Source: Oceanobacillus sp. FSL K6-2867
GTDB lineage: Bacteria > Bacillota > Bacilli > Bacillales > Amphibacillaceae
Length of the DNA: 64,000 nucleotides
Assembly: GCF_037963145.1 (NCBI RefSeq)
Contig: NZ_CP150144.1
Location: 2,356,001-2,420,000 of the forward strand
Direction of reading: 5' to 3'
Every line of letters begins with the position of its first letter. Position 1 is the first letter of the stretch. The translations under genes and the position numbers were made by a program. This document shows positions 36,197-44,386 of the stretch, piece by piece. Under the pieces are notes generated by a model. The model had not been told where the DNA came from. It saw nothing but the letters and a program-made list of their open reading frames with translations, and did no database searches.

Positions 36197-37807
36197 TTAA
36201 AGATTATACTGGGATATTTGACTGGTAATGAGGATAAGCACGATTGCTATAGCAACCGCAACATATGGTAAAATACCTGCCCTTTTCTTAAATCCTTTCT
36301 CTTCATACTCGTTTTGCATTGGTTCAGGAAATCTACCTTTATCTCTAAAGAAATGCCTGTACCCAAACAAAGGAATAGCTATTAACGCAACTAGTAATCC
36401 TGATATAAGCGTGCCTTTCCCCCAAACGAGTGCGCCCAGACCGAGGAAAGTAACATTTACAAAAGCTAATACAACATTAATTGATAAAAGCCAAGTTGGT
36501 ATTTTAAGCGGTCTTGCCCAGTTTGGACGATCTAGTCTGTGAATCCACCCTGCATTTAAATTGAAAAAGTTAAATATAATATAATTTACATTTGAAATAG
36601 CAAGGATAAATGTGTAGTCTGATAGCGAAAGCAAAATAACATTGAATCCTAAATTTGTCCACATAGCCCCAGTAGGTGCCCCATTACGATTAACCCGGGA
36701 TATGAACTTTGGAAACCATCCATCAACAGACCCCTGATATATTGTACGGGACGATCCGCCCATAGATGTCATAATAGATAAAACTGTCGAAAGAATTAAT
36801 AGCAGAACAAGAATCGTTTCTATTAGAAGACCGCCGCCTACCATCATGGCCATTGCTGAACCTACTCCCATACCACTTTCAATACCGGGATCTAGTAGAC
36901 CATTCGGTCCGAAAAAGTTTTGAAAGGAAAAAGGAACAAGTGTGAACACTAGTAAACATAATAATCCAGAAAATATGATCGCTTTATAGGTGTCCTTTTT
37001 GGGGTTTTTAAATTCACTCGTATAACAGATAGCGGTTTCAAAAGCATACGTAGACCAAGCTGCTAAAAATAATCCTCCAAATAGTAATGTCCAACCCGCT
37101 GAATCCCAAGAAACTCCTGTTGGAAGACTAGGGGTTATATTTTCTATATTAATTCCTTGGGTAATTAGTGGTACAATCCCTACAATAAGTAACGGAATCA
37201 GAGCTACTACTGCAAGTATTCTTTGAATACGCGCAGCATTCACGGCACCCATATTTTGGATTAAGAAAACTGCTGCAAGAAAAGCAAGAGCTAGAACGAA
37301 GCTAAAATCAAAACGAACTGTAAGATCTGGGCGTATAAAACCTAAATTTAGCAGTGTGACACCCCAAGTAGTAATAGCTGCATTAGGAAAAAAGGTTGTT
37401 AATACGAAACCTGAAGCTAGTTTCGTTCCTAGAGCTAATACAGGAGTCCAAGCTATCCAGTTGCTCCATATAGACATTGCAGATAAAAACTTTGAATATT
37501 TCACCCATGCCATAGCACCATATACAGATGCTCCACCAGACTTTTTAGGATAAAGACCTGCAATTTCAGCGTATACAAAAGACTGAATAAACCCAATGGA
37601 AATGGATAATGTCCAAACCAGCCACGATAGACCACCTACAGTTGCTGCAATGGCCCCAATTGAAAATAAAACTAAGGCTGGTACCCCTGTCGCAAACCAA
37701 AAAGCATCCTTCCACGTCATTTCTTTTTTTAATCCGCCTGTAATGCCTTCATCTTTCGGGCTTGTACTTTCCACTACTGATTCTTTTAATAGTTCACTCA
37801 CAAGCAA
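36197..37807 (-). CDS. APC-superfamily amino acid/amine permease
   Basis: 536 residues with about twelve to fourteen spans. N-terminal KEMTWKDAFWFATGVPALVLFSIGAIAATVG and the family segment AEIAGLYPKKSGGASVYGAM mark an APC carrier of the amino acid/polyamine type. The start codon appears to be TTG, 6 nt after a strong AAGGAGG. It lies between hxlB and the N-demethylase operon and would suit amine uptake, but the substrate cannot be read from sequence. No HxlR-type box was found upstream. Confidence 0.8.
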   Translation of the reverse strand: MLVSELLKESVVESTSPKDEGITGGLKKEMTWKDAFWFATGVPALVLFSIGAIAATVGGLSWLVWTLSISIGFIQSFVYAEIAGLYPKKSGGASVYGAMAWVKYSKFLSAMSIWSNWIAWTPVLALGTKLASGFVLTTFFPNAAITTWGVTLLNLGFIRPDLTVRFDFSFVLALAFLAAVFLIQNMGAVNAARIQRILAVVALIPLLIVGIVPLITQGINIENITPSLPTGVSWDSAGWTLLFGGLFLAAWSTYAFETAICYTSEFKNPKKDTYKAIIFSGLLCLLVFTLVPFSFQNFFGPNGLLDPGIESGMGVGSAMAMMVGGGLLIETILVLLLILSTVLSIMTSMGGSSRTIYQGSVDGWFPKFISRVNRNGAPTGAMWTNLGFNVILLSLSDYTFILAISNVNYIIFNFFNLNAGWIHRLDRPNWARPLKIPTWLLSINVVLAFVNVTFLGLGALVWGKGTLISGLLVALIAIPLFGYRHFFRDKGRFPEPMQNEYEEKGFKKRAGILPYVAVAIAIVLILITSQISQYNL

Positions 37808-37938
37808 TCGTAACCTCCTTGGTATTTAAACATTAAAGAATTAATTTAAAGATATTAAGAACTTCTTCAAGGTGACAGTTAAGTTTATGCTAAATCTTGC
37901 TTTGCGAAAGAACTTCAGTTCCGAAAATCAGTTGTAAG

Positions 37939-37984
37939 AGAGCGCATCGATAATATAATCTGTACAGAATTATCGATGCGCTCT
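37939..37984 (-). terminator. 16-bp perfect inverted repeat after the N-demethylase operon
   Basis: AGAGCGCATCGATAAT pairs perfectly with its complement across 14 nt. It lies between the reductase stop and the APC gene. T-tracts are poor on both sides, so it may be a processing or stabilising hairpin rather than a terminator. Confidence 0.6.
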
Positions 37985-38051
37985 GCTAGCTACCAGTTCC
38001 CGAAAAAGAAAGTCTCTAATATACAGTGGTTTATCTTTTTTGTTGTACATG

Positions 38052-39014
38052 CTATAAGTCTAAAACAATACTGCCATTCTTTGTTTTTGCTCGTGATACA
38101 CATGTGCAAATAACACTTTCTTCTTGTTTTTCCTTATCTGTAAGGAAGAGATCTCTGTGATCAACTTCACCTTCCAATACGTCAACTAGGCAACTTCCGC
38201 ATCCGCCGACTTTACAAGAATATGGGGCATCAATGCCATGTTTCAATAAAATATCAAGCATGGATTCTCCCTCTGGTATTTCTATTGTTTTATTGCTTCT
38301 ATTTAGCTTAACTTGGAAAGGTTCCATTGGCCCAAAATCCGGTTGGGCAAAAAGCTCAAAATGAATATTTGAATCAGGGTATCCATATGATTTTGCTGCT
38401 TCTGCATATTCATTTATCATTTTTTCAGGGCCGCAAAAGTAAACATGGGTACCGATTGGTTGATTGTCCATTAAATCAGTATTCATCCTATTTCCTTGCT
38501 CTGAAAAATAAAATCTAGTTTCATCGGGATAATATGAATTTAAGAAAGACTGGAAAGCACATAAATCATTTGAACGTGCAGCATAATGCAATTCAAATGA
38601 TTTTCCTTTCCTTTTCAAATCTGCTGCCATGGCGATAAAAGGAGTTATCCCAATACCAGCAGCAATTAGAATATGATGTTTGGCACCAAAACTTAGTGAA
38701 AAATGATTTTTAGGGTAGCTGATTTTCAGCTGATCTCCTTCTTTTACACGTTCATGCCAGCAAACAGAGCCACCTTTTGATTCATCACTTCGGCGAATAG
38801 CAATCTGGTAGTAACCTGATTCGTTCGGATCATTTATTAAGGAATAGCTATTTTCAAATAAATCCTGATCGACCTGTACATATGTCTTAACGTGAGAGCC
38901 TGCACCACAGCGTAATAGTCTAGAGGTTTCAGCAGGCTTTAATTTAAAACTTTTAACTTGTGGGGATTCCTTTTTAATCTCTTCGACAACAACATCGATT
39001 GTATTTGCTGACAT
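38052..39014 (-). CDS. Reductase subunit of heme-dependent N-demethylase (FMN/NADH/2Fe-2S, PDR-VanB type)
   Basis: 320 residues. An N-terminal flavin-binding barrel (SYSLINDPNESGYYQIAIRR) is followed by the NAD domain (ILIAAGIGITPFIAMA, THVYFCGPEKM) and a C-terminal plant-type ferredoxin domain with CKVGGCGSCLVDVLEGEVDH and a final ICTC, giving four Cys for a 2Fe-2S cluster. It would pass electrons from NAD(P)H to the heme subunit encoded by the first gene of the operon. It starts 1 nt after the stop of the DmmA-like gene. It corresponds to the reductase subunits of dimethylamine monooxygenase/HODM. Confidence 0.9.
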   Translation of the reverse strand: MSANTIDVVVEEIKKESPQVKSFKLKPAETSRLLRCGAGSHVKTYVQVDQDLFENSYSLINDPNESGYYQIAIRRSDESKGGSVCWHERVKEGDQLKISYPKNHFSLSFGAKHHILIAAGIGITPFIAMAADLKRKGKSFELHYAARSNDLCAFQSFLNSYYPDETRFYFSEQGNRMNTDLMDNQPIGTHVYFCGPEKMINEYAEAAKSYGYPDSNIHFELFAQPDFGPMEPFQVKLNRSNKTIEIPEGESMLDILLKHGIDAPYSCKVGGCGSCLVDVLEGEVDHRDLFLTDKEKQEESVICTCVSRAKTKNGSIVLDL

Positions 39015-39015
39015 C

Positions 39016-39837
39016 TTATTTTCCGCCTCCTACACCCACTGGTGCTTCTTGAAGTTGAACATAGCCAAGATAAGCGCCAAGTCTTTTAGAATAATGATCA
39101 GAAACTTCCAGCAAGGCATCACAATGTACACACTTCATTTCTTCTATTTCTTCTTCTGTTTCATTTGTATTAAACGAATAGCACTGGATACACATTATTT
39201 TTTCTTTTTTTACTCCCAAACCTTTGAACTGTATTTCGTCATCTGTAAATCCAGTACCATGAGCTATGTTTTTTACATCATTAATCATAGACCAGGAACC
39301 GGCAATATAAAGCCTTGTACCAATTACTTGTTTATTAAAAATAGACTGCAATTCACGCTCACCTAAATAAGGCAGTAAGGTAATGCTATCATTGACCTTA
39401 CGCTGCAGATAATTGAATAAATTACCTTGTTCTTGTCCTTTAACATAGACGTTAGCTTCTATCTTATTGATAGAAAGAAAGTCAATAATTACTAAACTCT
39501 CAAAGAGGGCCAAATCTTCAATTAGTAATAACATTTTCTTACAATTATCCGGGATATTAAATTGAGAATATTCGGAAATAACTAATTCAAAAAGATTACC
39601 ATCAAAGTTAAAAAGGCTCGCTTCGTTTATAGATGAAGTATTAAAATAGAGTCGGTAAACCCCTTTTTTATTTGTCTGAATGACATAGGTTGGAAGGTTA
39701 ACTATCGTTTCATTCCATTTAACTTGATCCGAATAATTAATTAAGTTAGGGATAGAGCCCTCGACTAATTCCACTTCAACAACATGCCCTTGATTGAGTG
39801 TTTCCTGTTTAATAAGTTTACATTTAACTGTACGCAT
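39016..39837 (-). CDS. dmmA: DmmA-like subunit of dimethylamine monooxygenase/HODM
   Basis: 273 residues. The C-terminus has a zinc-binding knuckle pair (CIQCYS and CVHCDALL) followed by the family mark DHYSKRLGAYLGYVQLQEAP. The middle resembles a degenerate reductase NAD domain (GTRLYIAGSWSMINDVKNIAHGTGF), matching GTHVYFCGPEKM in the neighbouring true reductase. This resembles the DmmA-like family of dimethylamine monooxygenase and HODM complexes. It is probably a structural or electron-transfer subunit. It sits between the heme-subunit and reductase genes with 22 nt and 1 nt gaps. Substrate assignment to dimethylamine rests on family and context. Confidence 0.75.
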   Translation of the reverse strand: MRTVKCKLIKQETLNQGHVVEVELVEGSIPNLINYSDQVKWNETIVNLPTYVIQTNKKGVYRLYFNTSSINEASLFNFDGNLFELVISEYSQFNIPDNCKKMLLLIEDLALFESLVIIDFLSINKIEANVYVKGQEQGNLFNYLQRKVNDSITLLPYLGERELQSIFNKQVIGTRLYIAGSWSMINDVKNIAHGTGFTDDEIQFKGLGVKKEKIMCIQCYSFNTNETEEEIEEMKCVHCDALLEVSDHYSKRLGAYLGYVQLQEAPVGVGGGK

Positions 39838-39859
39838 TTACCTTCTTCCTTTCTTACCT

Positions 39860-40843
39860 TTATTTAATTGAGGAAGATTCTTCTATTCTCTGTTCCAAGT
39901 ATTTTAAAATTGTATCTCTAAAAGAAATAAAACCTTTGTATTCTGCTAAATCATTTGGCAGTTCCTTTATTACATTATAAGTTCTATGCATCCACAGATT
40001 ATTTTTAATCAACTCTTCAAATGGAATTAGGTGCGTGTGGATACTAAATAAAATACCATTGCTAAGTGGAAGGCGAAACAATCCTTGAGTCTCCACTCTT
40101 AAATGAACTATTTGACCAGCGTTATCAACAGTAATTTGATTTTTTCTTGACCCCCAAGAACCATATGTTTCTGGTGAAGTAGTAAGATTACGATCAACTG
40201 TTATTGTCCAGTTATCTCTCATCCAAGGTTGATCAGCTTCCATTCTTAGGAGGAAATCGCGAATTTTCTCTACTAAACCAGTAGTAGTTAAAGCATCTGG
40301 GGTAGGATTGTGAATATCGACGAATTCCATACCTAGATCAAATGCAACTGACCAATCAGCTGGGAAACATAACTGTCCAGCGTCCAAATAAAGCTGACCA
40401 TCTCTTTGTCCAAGATAAATTAAATCTTCCTGAACATGTCGTCCAATAAAATCCAATGGTTCGTAGGGTAAACTAGAAAGATCGCCAAAAGTAAAGCTTT
40501 GTTCTTCTCCTAGCAAATGGTTTTGGAATATCCAGTTGTTATTTTCCTTTTTCAGACTAAAATAGTTTGGATGAACGGATACTAATTCGTTCATAAGCAT
40601 TTCCAATATTTCCCACTGTGCTTCGATACTATGTGGCAAAGAATTGAAAGTTTGTTCCTTTTTTGTATCTAGCAATTCTCGTTTTAACTTAATTTCTTCA
40701 ACATATTCAGGAGTAATCTCGATTGCATGAGGTGGATCTAGTTTCCTGGAATTGTTAGAATAACGATAAATATCTTCATTAAATGGGAATGGAAAACGAT
40801 CTAATAAAGGCTTGTTTGAAATAGTTGCACTTTGTAAAACCAT
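39860..40843 (-). CDS. Heme-dependent oxidative N-demethylase alpha-type subunit (DUF3445)
   Basis: 327 residues from MVLQSATISNKPLL. The fold family is DUF3445/HODM alpha, a heme-binding PAS-like domain that demethylates secondary amines oxidatively, releasing formaldehyde. Blocks seen: FPFNEDIYRYSNNSRKLDPP, LCFPADWSVAFDLGMEFVDIHNPTP, MRDNWTITVDRNL, LRVETQGLFRLPLSNGILFSIHTHLIP. The latter resembles the family's RVERQTLRRLP...FxIRTH region. The start is chosen by the AAGGAGGAATAAC site, excluding 18 upstream residues. It heads the three-gene operon under HxlR-type box 10. The THF-binding GcvT-like subunit of the four-subunit enzyme is not in this window. Confidence 0.85.
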   Translation of the reverse strand: MVLQSATISNKPLLDRFPFPFNEDIYRYSNNSRKLDPPHAIEITPEYVEEIKLKRELLDTKKEQTFNSLPHSIEAQWEILEMLMNELVSVHPNYFSLKKENNNWIFQNHLLGEEQSFTFGDLSSLPYEPLDFIGRHVQEDLIYLGQRDGQLYLDAGQLCFPADWSVAFDLGMEFVDIHNPTPDALTTTGLVEKIRDFLLRMEADQPWMRDNWTITVDRNLTTSPETYGSWGSRKNQITVDNAGQIVHLRVETQGLFRLPLSNGILFSIHTHLIPFEELIKNNLWMHRTYNVIKELPNDLAEYKGFISFRDTILKYLEQRIEESSSIK

Positions 40844-40969
40844 TATGTTATTCCTCCTTAATAAAATACTCAAATTCAGATAACAGTCTGCTAACAAAAT
40901 TTAAAAGGAATCTAGTTTTCCTTTTGTTCATTCATTTTAATTCTTTACTTTATTGCAAATTAAGATTGA

Positions 40970-41208
40970 TCGATGAGTCGCATAGATAACGCTTACATTA
41001 ATCTCTGCATTATAAATGACAGTTGTAGTGGGTGCGAACACACAGGCAATCATTTCTTGTTTTTAACAAATTCTTTTTAATTTCTGATTTGGCAATACAA
41101 GGTGGTCTTAAGAACCATATGATTACGTTTACAAATTTAACTTGTTTCCAAATGCAGTTTCCTTATTCTATAACTTTTGTACCATATTTATAAACTTAAT
41201 TAGCTCAT
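40970..41208 (-). pseudogene. Decayed cupin gene between the N-demethylase promoter and its first gene
   Basis: On the minus strand a GAAAGGAGCGGTGAAA site is followed by ATG-AGC-TAA at 41208, matching the starts of cupins 1 and 2 (ATG-AGT) but stopping at codon 3. Further on, 40975-41045 aligns at DNA level with the 3' part of cupin 3 (for example ACTGTTGTAGTAGGTG against CAGTTGTAGTGGGTG). The middle is unrecognisable. The N-demethylase operon now uses the promoter of this dead gene, separated from it by about 400 nt of leader. Confidence 0.65.
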
Positions 41209-41250
41209 TTTCACCGCTCCTTTCATCATTGTTTGAATTGATTATACTTT

Positions 41251-41307
41251 ATTATAAATCAGATTATTGAGTTAATAAAGTACGCACTTTAAATTCATAT
41301 AGTATAA
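41251..41307 (-). promoter_or_regulatory. Formaldehyde-regulon promoter (HxlR-type box) 10, before the N-demethylase operon
   Basis: On the minus strand: ACTATATG, 5 nt, AAAGTGCGTACTTT (41277-41290), then TATAAT (41251-41256). Confidence 0.88.
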
Positions 41308-41427
41308 AATAACTCATTAATATACATAGTTTTATTTCACTGATGCCATTAGAGACTGCGATTTTTATAATATATTTGGAAAAAGTGTATCAACGGAAAC
41401 TTGTCAGATAGTATTAATAATAACTTT

Positions 41428-41465
41428 GAGCCGCTATTCTATTAGATGCAATAAAATAGCGGCTC
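41428..41465 (-). terminator. Terminator of the cupin3-permease operon
   Basis: GAGCCGCTATT pairs with AATAGCGGCTC; it lies 58 nt beyond the permease stop. Confidence 0.75.
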
Positions 41466-41522
41466 TGATGATTTTTTGTAAGCGATTACCAAAAAACAAA
41501 ACTAAATTATTAATCAGAAATA

Positions 41523-42893
41523 TTACGCAGAAGGAATTCTTTTTACTTGTTCTTCTTCATTTAATGCAGCAAATTGTTCTTCTGGGGCGTCTTTGTTAAT
41601 ACGATACCTTGCCCATGTGAAGTAATAAATAGTTGCTGCAGCAAAAATACCTACGTTAATCAGGAAAAAGATTGGATCTTTAAAAATACTTGAGAATAAT
41701 GCAATTATGCTAATGATAATACAAACAATAGGACCTAACGGGTAAAATGGTGCTTTATACGGACGTTCCAGGTTAGGTTCTCTTTTCCTTAAAACCATTA
41801 GGGATATGTTCATCATAACGTAAGACACCAACGCCCCGAAAGTAGCGATTAATATTAATCGATCCGGGTTAAACATGAGAACAAATACGAATCCAAGTGC
41901 GCCAGGAACAAGAATTGCCATATAAGGTGTACGACGTTTCTCATTTAATTTAGATAGAAATTTAGGGAAGTATCCAGCTCTTGACAATGCAAAAGTTTGT
42001 CTGGAATATGCTAAAATTGCTCCTGCTAAGCTTGAAAGCATTCCGAATAAACCAACTACAGATAGGACGCTAATTAACCATGAATTCTCATTAATACCAG
42101 TAGCAATCGCATAGGAGAGTGGATTTTCTTCCACAGATGCTCCAGCTGCTCCACCAAGACCAACGGTAACTGTAACTACTAGAAATGCAAGAACAACAAG
42201 TGTGAATATTGCTCTCATAATCCCTTTTGGCATGTCTTTAACAGGATCCCGGCATTCTTCTGACAGCATTGGTAACATTTCCATACAAATATACAACCAC
42301 ATCGCGTAAGGAAGAGCAGCCCATATACCGGAAATTCCGCCTGGAATAAGTCCGCCTTCAAACAATTTTTCAGCGGTAATATGCGGCATGCCATAAAAAG
42401 AGAAAAGAAGAACAACTGCTACAGATATAGTTACGAGTATCATTTCGATTGTTGCAAATTCATTTACACCTAAAATATGAACAATGAAGAAAAAGATATA
42501 TAATACAGCAGCAGCTAGAATAGGATCGATTGCAGGAATTAGGAAATTCACGTAATAACCAGCCCCTGAGGTAAATACTGCTGTACCCACAGCAAATTCC
42601 AGTGTAACACCTACACCCGTAAGAAAACCGGCAAATGGTCCCATTGCTCTTCTGGTAAAGGCATATGCACCTCCAGCATGCGGCATTGATGTCGTTAACT
42701 CCGATAATGATAAACATAATGTTACATACATTAGGCCGATTATGGCAGTAGCAATTAACATTCCTATTAAACCTGATTCAGCTAGTCCATAGTTCCAACC
42801 AAAATATGACCCCGAAATAACAATCCCTACACCCAGTCCCCATATTTGTATAGGTCCTAGAACCTTTTTTAATTCCAAATTAGTATTACTCAA
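41523..42893 (-). CDS. Ethanolamine-permease-like APC transporter
   Basis: 456 residues, about twelve spans. The N-terminus LKKVLGPIQIWGLGVGIVISGSYFGWNYGL and SLSELTTSMPHAGGAYAFTRRAMGP resemble the ethanolamine permease branch of the APC superfamily. It follows cupin 3 at 138 nt with no terminator or new box between them, so it should be driven by HxlR-type box 11. A small-amine carrier inside a formaldehyde regulon fits uptake of mono- or dimethylamine, or of ethanolamine for the copper amine oxidase. Which one cannot be decided from sequence. Confidence 0.82.
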   Translation of the reverse strand: MSNTNLELKKVLGPIQIWGLGVGIVISGSYFGWNYGLAESGLIGMLIATAIIGLMYVTLCLSLSELTTSMPHAGGAYAFTRRAMGPFAGFLTGVGVTLEFAVGTAVFTSGAGYYVNFLIPAIDPILAAAVLYIFFFIVHILGVNEFATIEMILVTISVAVVLLFSFYGMPHITAEKLFEGGLIPGGISGIWAALPYAMWLYICMEMLPMLSEECRDPVKDMPKGIMRAIFTLVVLAFLVVTVTVGLGGAAGASVEENPLSYAIATGINENSWLISVLSVVGLFGMLSSLAGAILAYSRQTFALSRAGYFPKFLSKLNEKRRTPYMAILVPGALGFVFVLMFNPDRLILIATFGALVSYVMMNISLMVLRKREPNLERPYKAPFYPLGPIVCIIISIIALFSSIFKDPIFFLINVGIFAAATIYYFTWARYRINKDAPEEQFAALNEEEQVKRIPSA

Positions 42894-43031
42894 AATTTTC
42901 CCTCCTTATTTTAATAAATAATTGGATTTTGTAAATGTTCATTTGAAAAAAATATTACATGGAAAGAACCCGTATACTTAGAAATGCATCAGCTGTATGC
43001 TTTTGTAATAGACTTGTCCATAGAATACGGC

Positions 43032-43415
43032 TTAATTACTCACTTCAGAAGGATGATGCGCCGTATAGATAGCGCTTCCATCACTTTCCACATCAAAAAT
43101 AACTGTTGTAGTAGGTGTGAAAATTAGTACGTCACCTTCTTCAGCTCTATATCTATTACCTTTATCATCTCGTGCAACAATCTTTCCTTTTATGACTGTT
43201 TGTATCTCTAATAATTCATAGGTAATTTCAAATTCCTCTTTATACGTATCAAAGTAACCCATTTGAATCGAATTTACTGGAATATCAAAAATCCGAATAC
43301 TGCGTGTAAGTATTTTCGGTTCATAACTGCCTGCTTTTAACAGTTGTATACCAGGCCCTTGATTTAAATATTTACAATTTGTTTTTGATATTGCTGTTCC
43401 AGTGATCTTTATCAC
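43032..43415 (-). CDS. Small cupin-fold protein 3, upstream of the amine permease
   Basis: 127 residues. KYLNQGPGIQLLKAGSYEPK at the start and YELLEIQTVIKGKIVARDDKG, AEEGDVLIFTPTTTVIFDVESDG, IYTAHHPSE match cupin 1 closely. It lacks cupin His ligands like the others. The only in-frame start is GTG with a poor upstream site, and the leader from box 11 is nearly 190 nt, so expression may be weak or the 5' end rearranged. Function unknown. Confidence 0.7.
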   Translation of the reverse strand: MIKITGTAISKTNCKYLNQGPGIQLLKAGSYEPKILTRSIRIFDIPVNSIQMGYFDTYKEEFEITYELLEIQTVIKGKIVARDDKGNRYRAEEGDVLIFTPTTTVIFDVESDGSAIYTAHHPSEVSN

Positions 43416-43601
43416 CCCAATACAATAGTTTTCATTTCAGCTAATTTATTTTTAGTTTTGTTATCTTATTGTTTCTTAGCAATACTGTTATCTGCACAAA
43501 CAAGTGCCTCTATCTTAGTACTCAAGAACTATTTTGCTGCATTATCGTGATAGCATTAAAGTTCATAAATTCGTCACTCCTTTCAAAAGATACGATAATT
43601 T

Positions 43602-43657
43602 ATTATAATTTAGATTATTCGGTAAATAAAGTACGCACTTTGAAATCACATGGTATA
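43602..43657 (-). promoter_or_regulatory. Formaldehyde-regulon promoter (HxlR-type box) 11, before cupin3-permease
   Basis: On the minus strand: ACCATGTG, 5 nt, AAAGTGCGTACTTT (43628-43641), then TATAAT (43602-43607). The outer element differs from consensus by two bases; the core is exact. Confidence 0.85.
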
Positions 43658-43853
43658 TAAAATAATACTAATGAATAAATTTGGCTGAAATTGAGGTATT
43701 TAAACAGTCATTTTATTGCTCTTTCTACATATTAAAAGTTATAGATAGGTCGATTAAGGGAAGAAAAAGCAATTTAGTTAAATAATTGTGTAGCTTGCAA
43801 CAATATAAAAATCTCCGATAGTCATTTTTATATTTCGATGAGTCAAGTAAAAG

Positions 43854-43912
43854 AGTGTTTTACTGTCCATTTTTGTCTAGTTGTTCAGTGCAAAATTGGA
43901 CAGTTGAACACT
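43854..43912 (+). promoter_or_regulatory. Inverted repeat, candidate enhancer for the sigma-54 activator
   Basis: Left arm (43854-43875) has AGTGTT, 2 nt, ACTGTCCA, then TTTTTG. The right arm (43891-43912), read in reverse complement, has AGTGTT, 2 nt, ACTGTCCA, then ATTTTG. The arms match at about 19 of 22 positions and are 15 nt apart. They lie about 145-200 bp upstream of the -24 element, the usual range for an upstream activator sequence. Confidence 0.7.
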
Positions 43913-44054
43913 TTTTGTGCAATGTTTCATTTATTTATGGTGTTCGTTAAATGCTTTTTTGAATTTATAAAATAAAGTGGTAAATGGACGGAATACTCAT
44001 TTGTATCGGAAAATATGGGCGATTTATCAAGTTGAGATTTAGACTTTTGTCAAC

Positions 44055-44072
44055 TTGGCATGATAATTGCAT
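44055..44072 (+). promoter_or_regulatory. Sigma-54 (-24/-12) promoter of the urease operon
   Basis: TTGGCATGATAATTGCAT has the invariant GG (44057-44058) and GC (44069-44070) at exactly the required spacing. It faces the urease genes, with about 300 nt of leader. A sigma-54 activator gene with a urea/amide-binding-like domain lies at 55963-58866. Confidence 0.85.
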
Positions 44073-44386
44073 ATTAGCTGTTAAGACGATGATCACTAAA
44101 GAGAATTGTCCCTAAAAAAATTTTGTTGAAGGGTGAGGATATAACTGTATTGATGGCTATGAGTGGTTGATTTTTATGGTGTGGTAGTGAAAGTAGTAGG
44201 AGGTATAAATGCGAATTCAGAATATAACGGAAAAGTAGTTTAAAAATGCTGTAAAACTTAAGCCCTCCAAACGTTTAAAAGAAGAGAATAATGTACTTCA
44301 ATAGAACAATCCTCTATCCATTATTATGATGTATTCAATGAATGGTCTCAAACAGCAGAGGCTTGTTTTAGAAAAAGGAGGTTCAC
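44073..44386 (+). other. Leader of the urease operon
   Basis: About 310 nt without a full gene. It holds one short frame with a strong AGGAGG site (44209-44238, MRIQNITEK then stop), which could be a leader peptide or the stump of a lost gene. A second AAAGGAGG serves ureD. Confidence 0.45.

Noticed and set aside
37939..37984. Perfect inverted repeat as a recombination (attachment) site
   Set aside because: No integrase gene or direct-repeat flanks were seen. A hairpin between convergent transcripts is the simpler reading.
44100..44386. Urea or nickel riboswitch in the urease leader
   Set aside because: No known nickel-cobalt (NiCo) or other riboswitch core was recognised. Only a short frame with a ribosome-binding site is visible.
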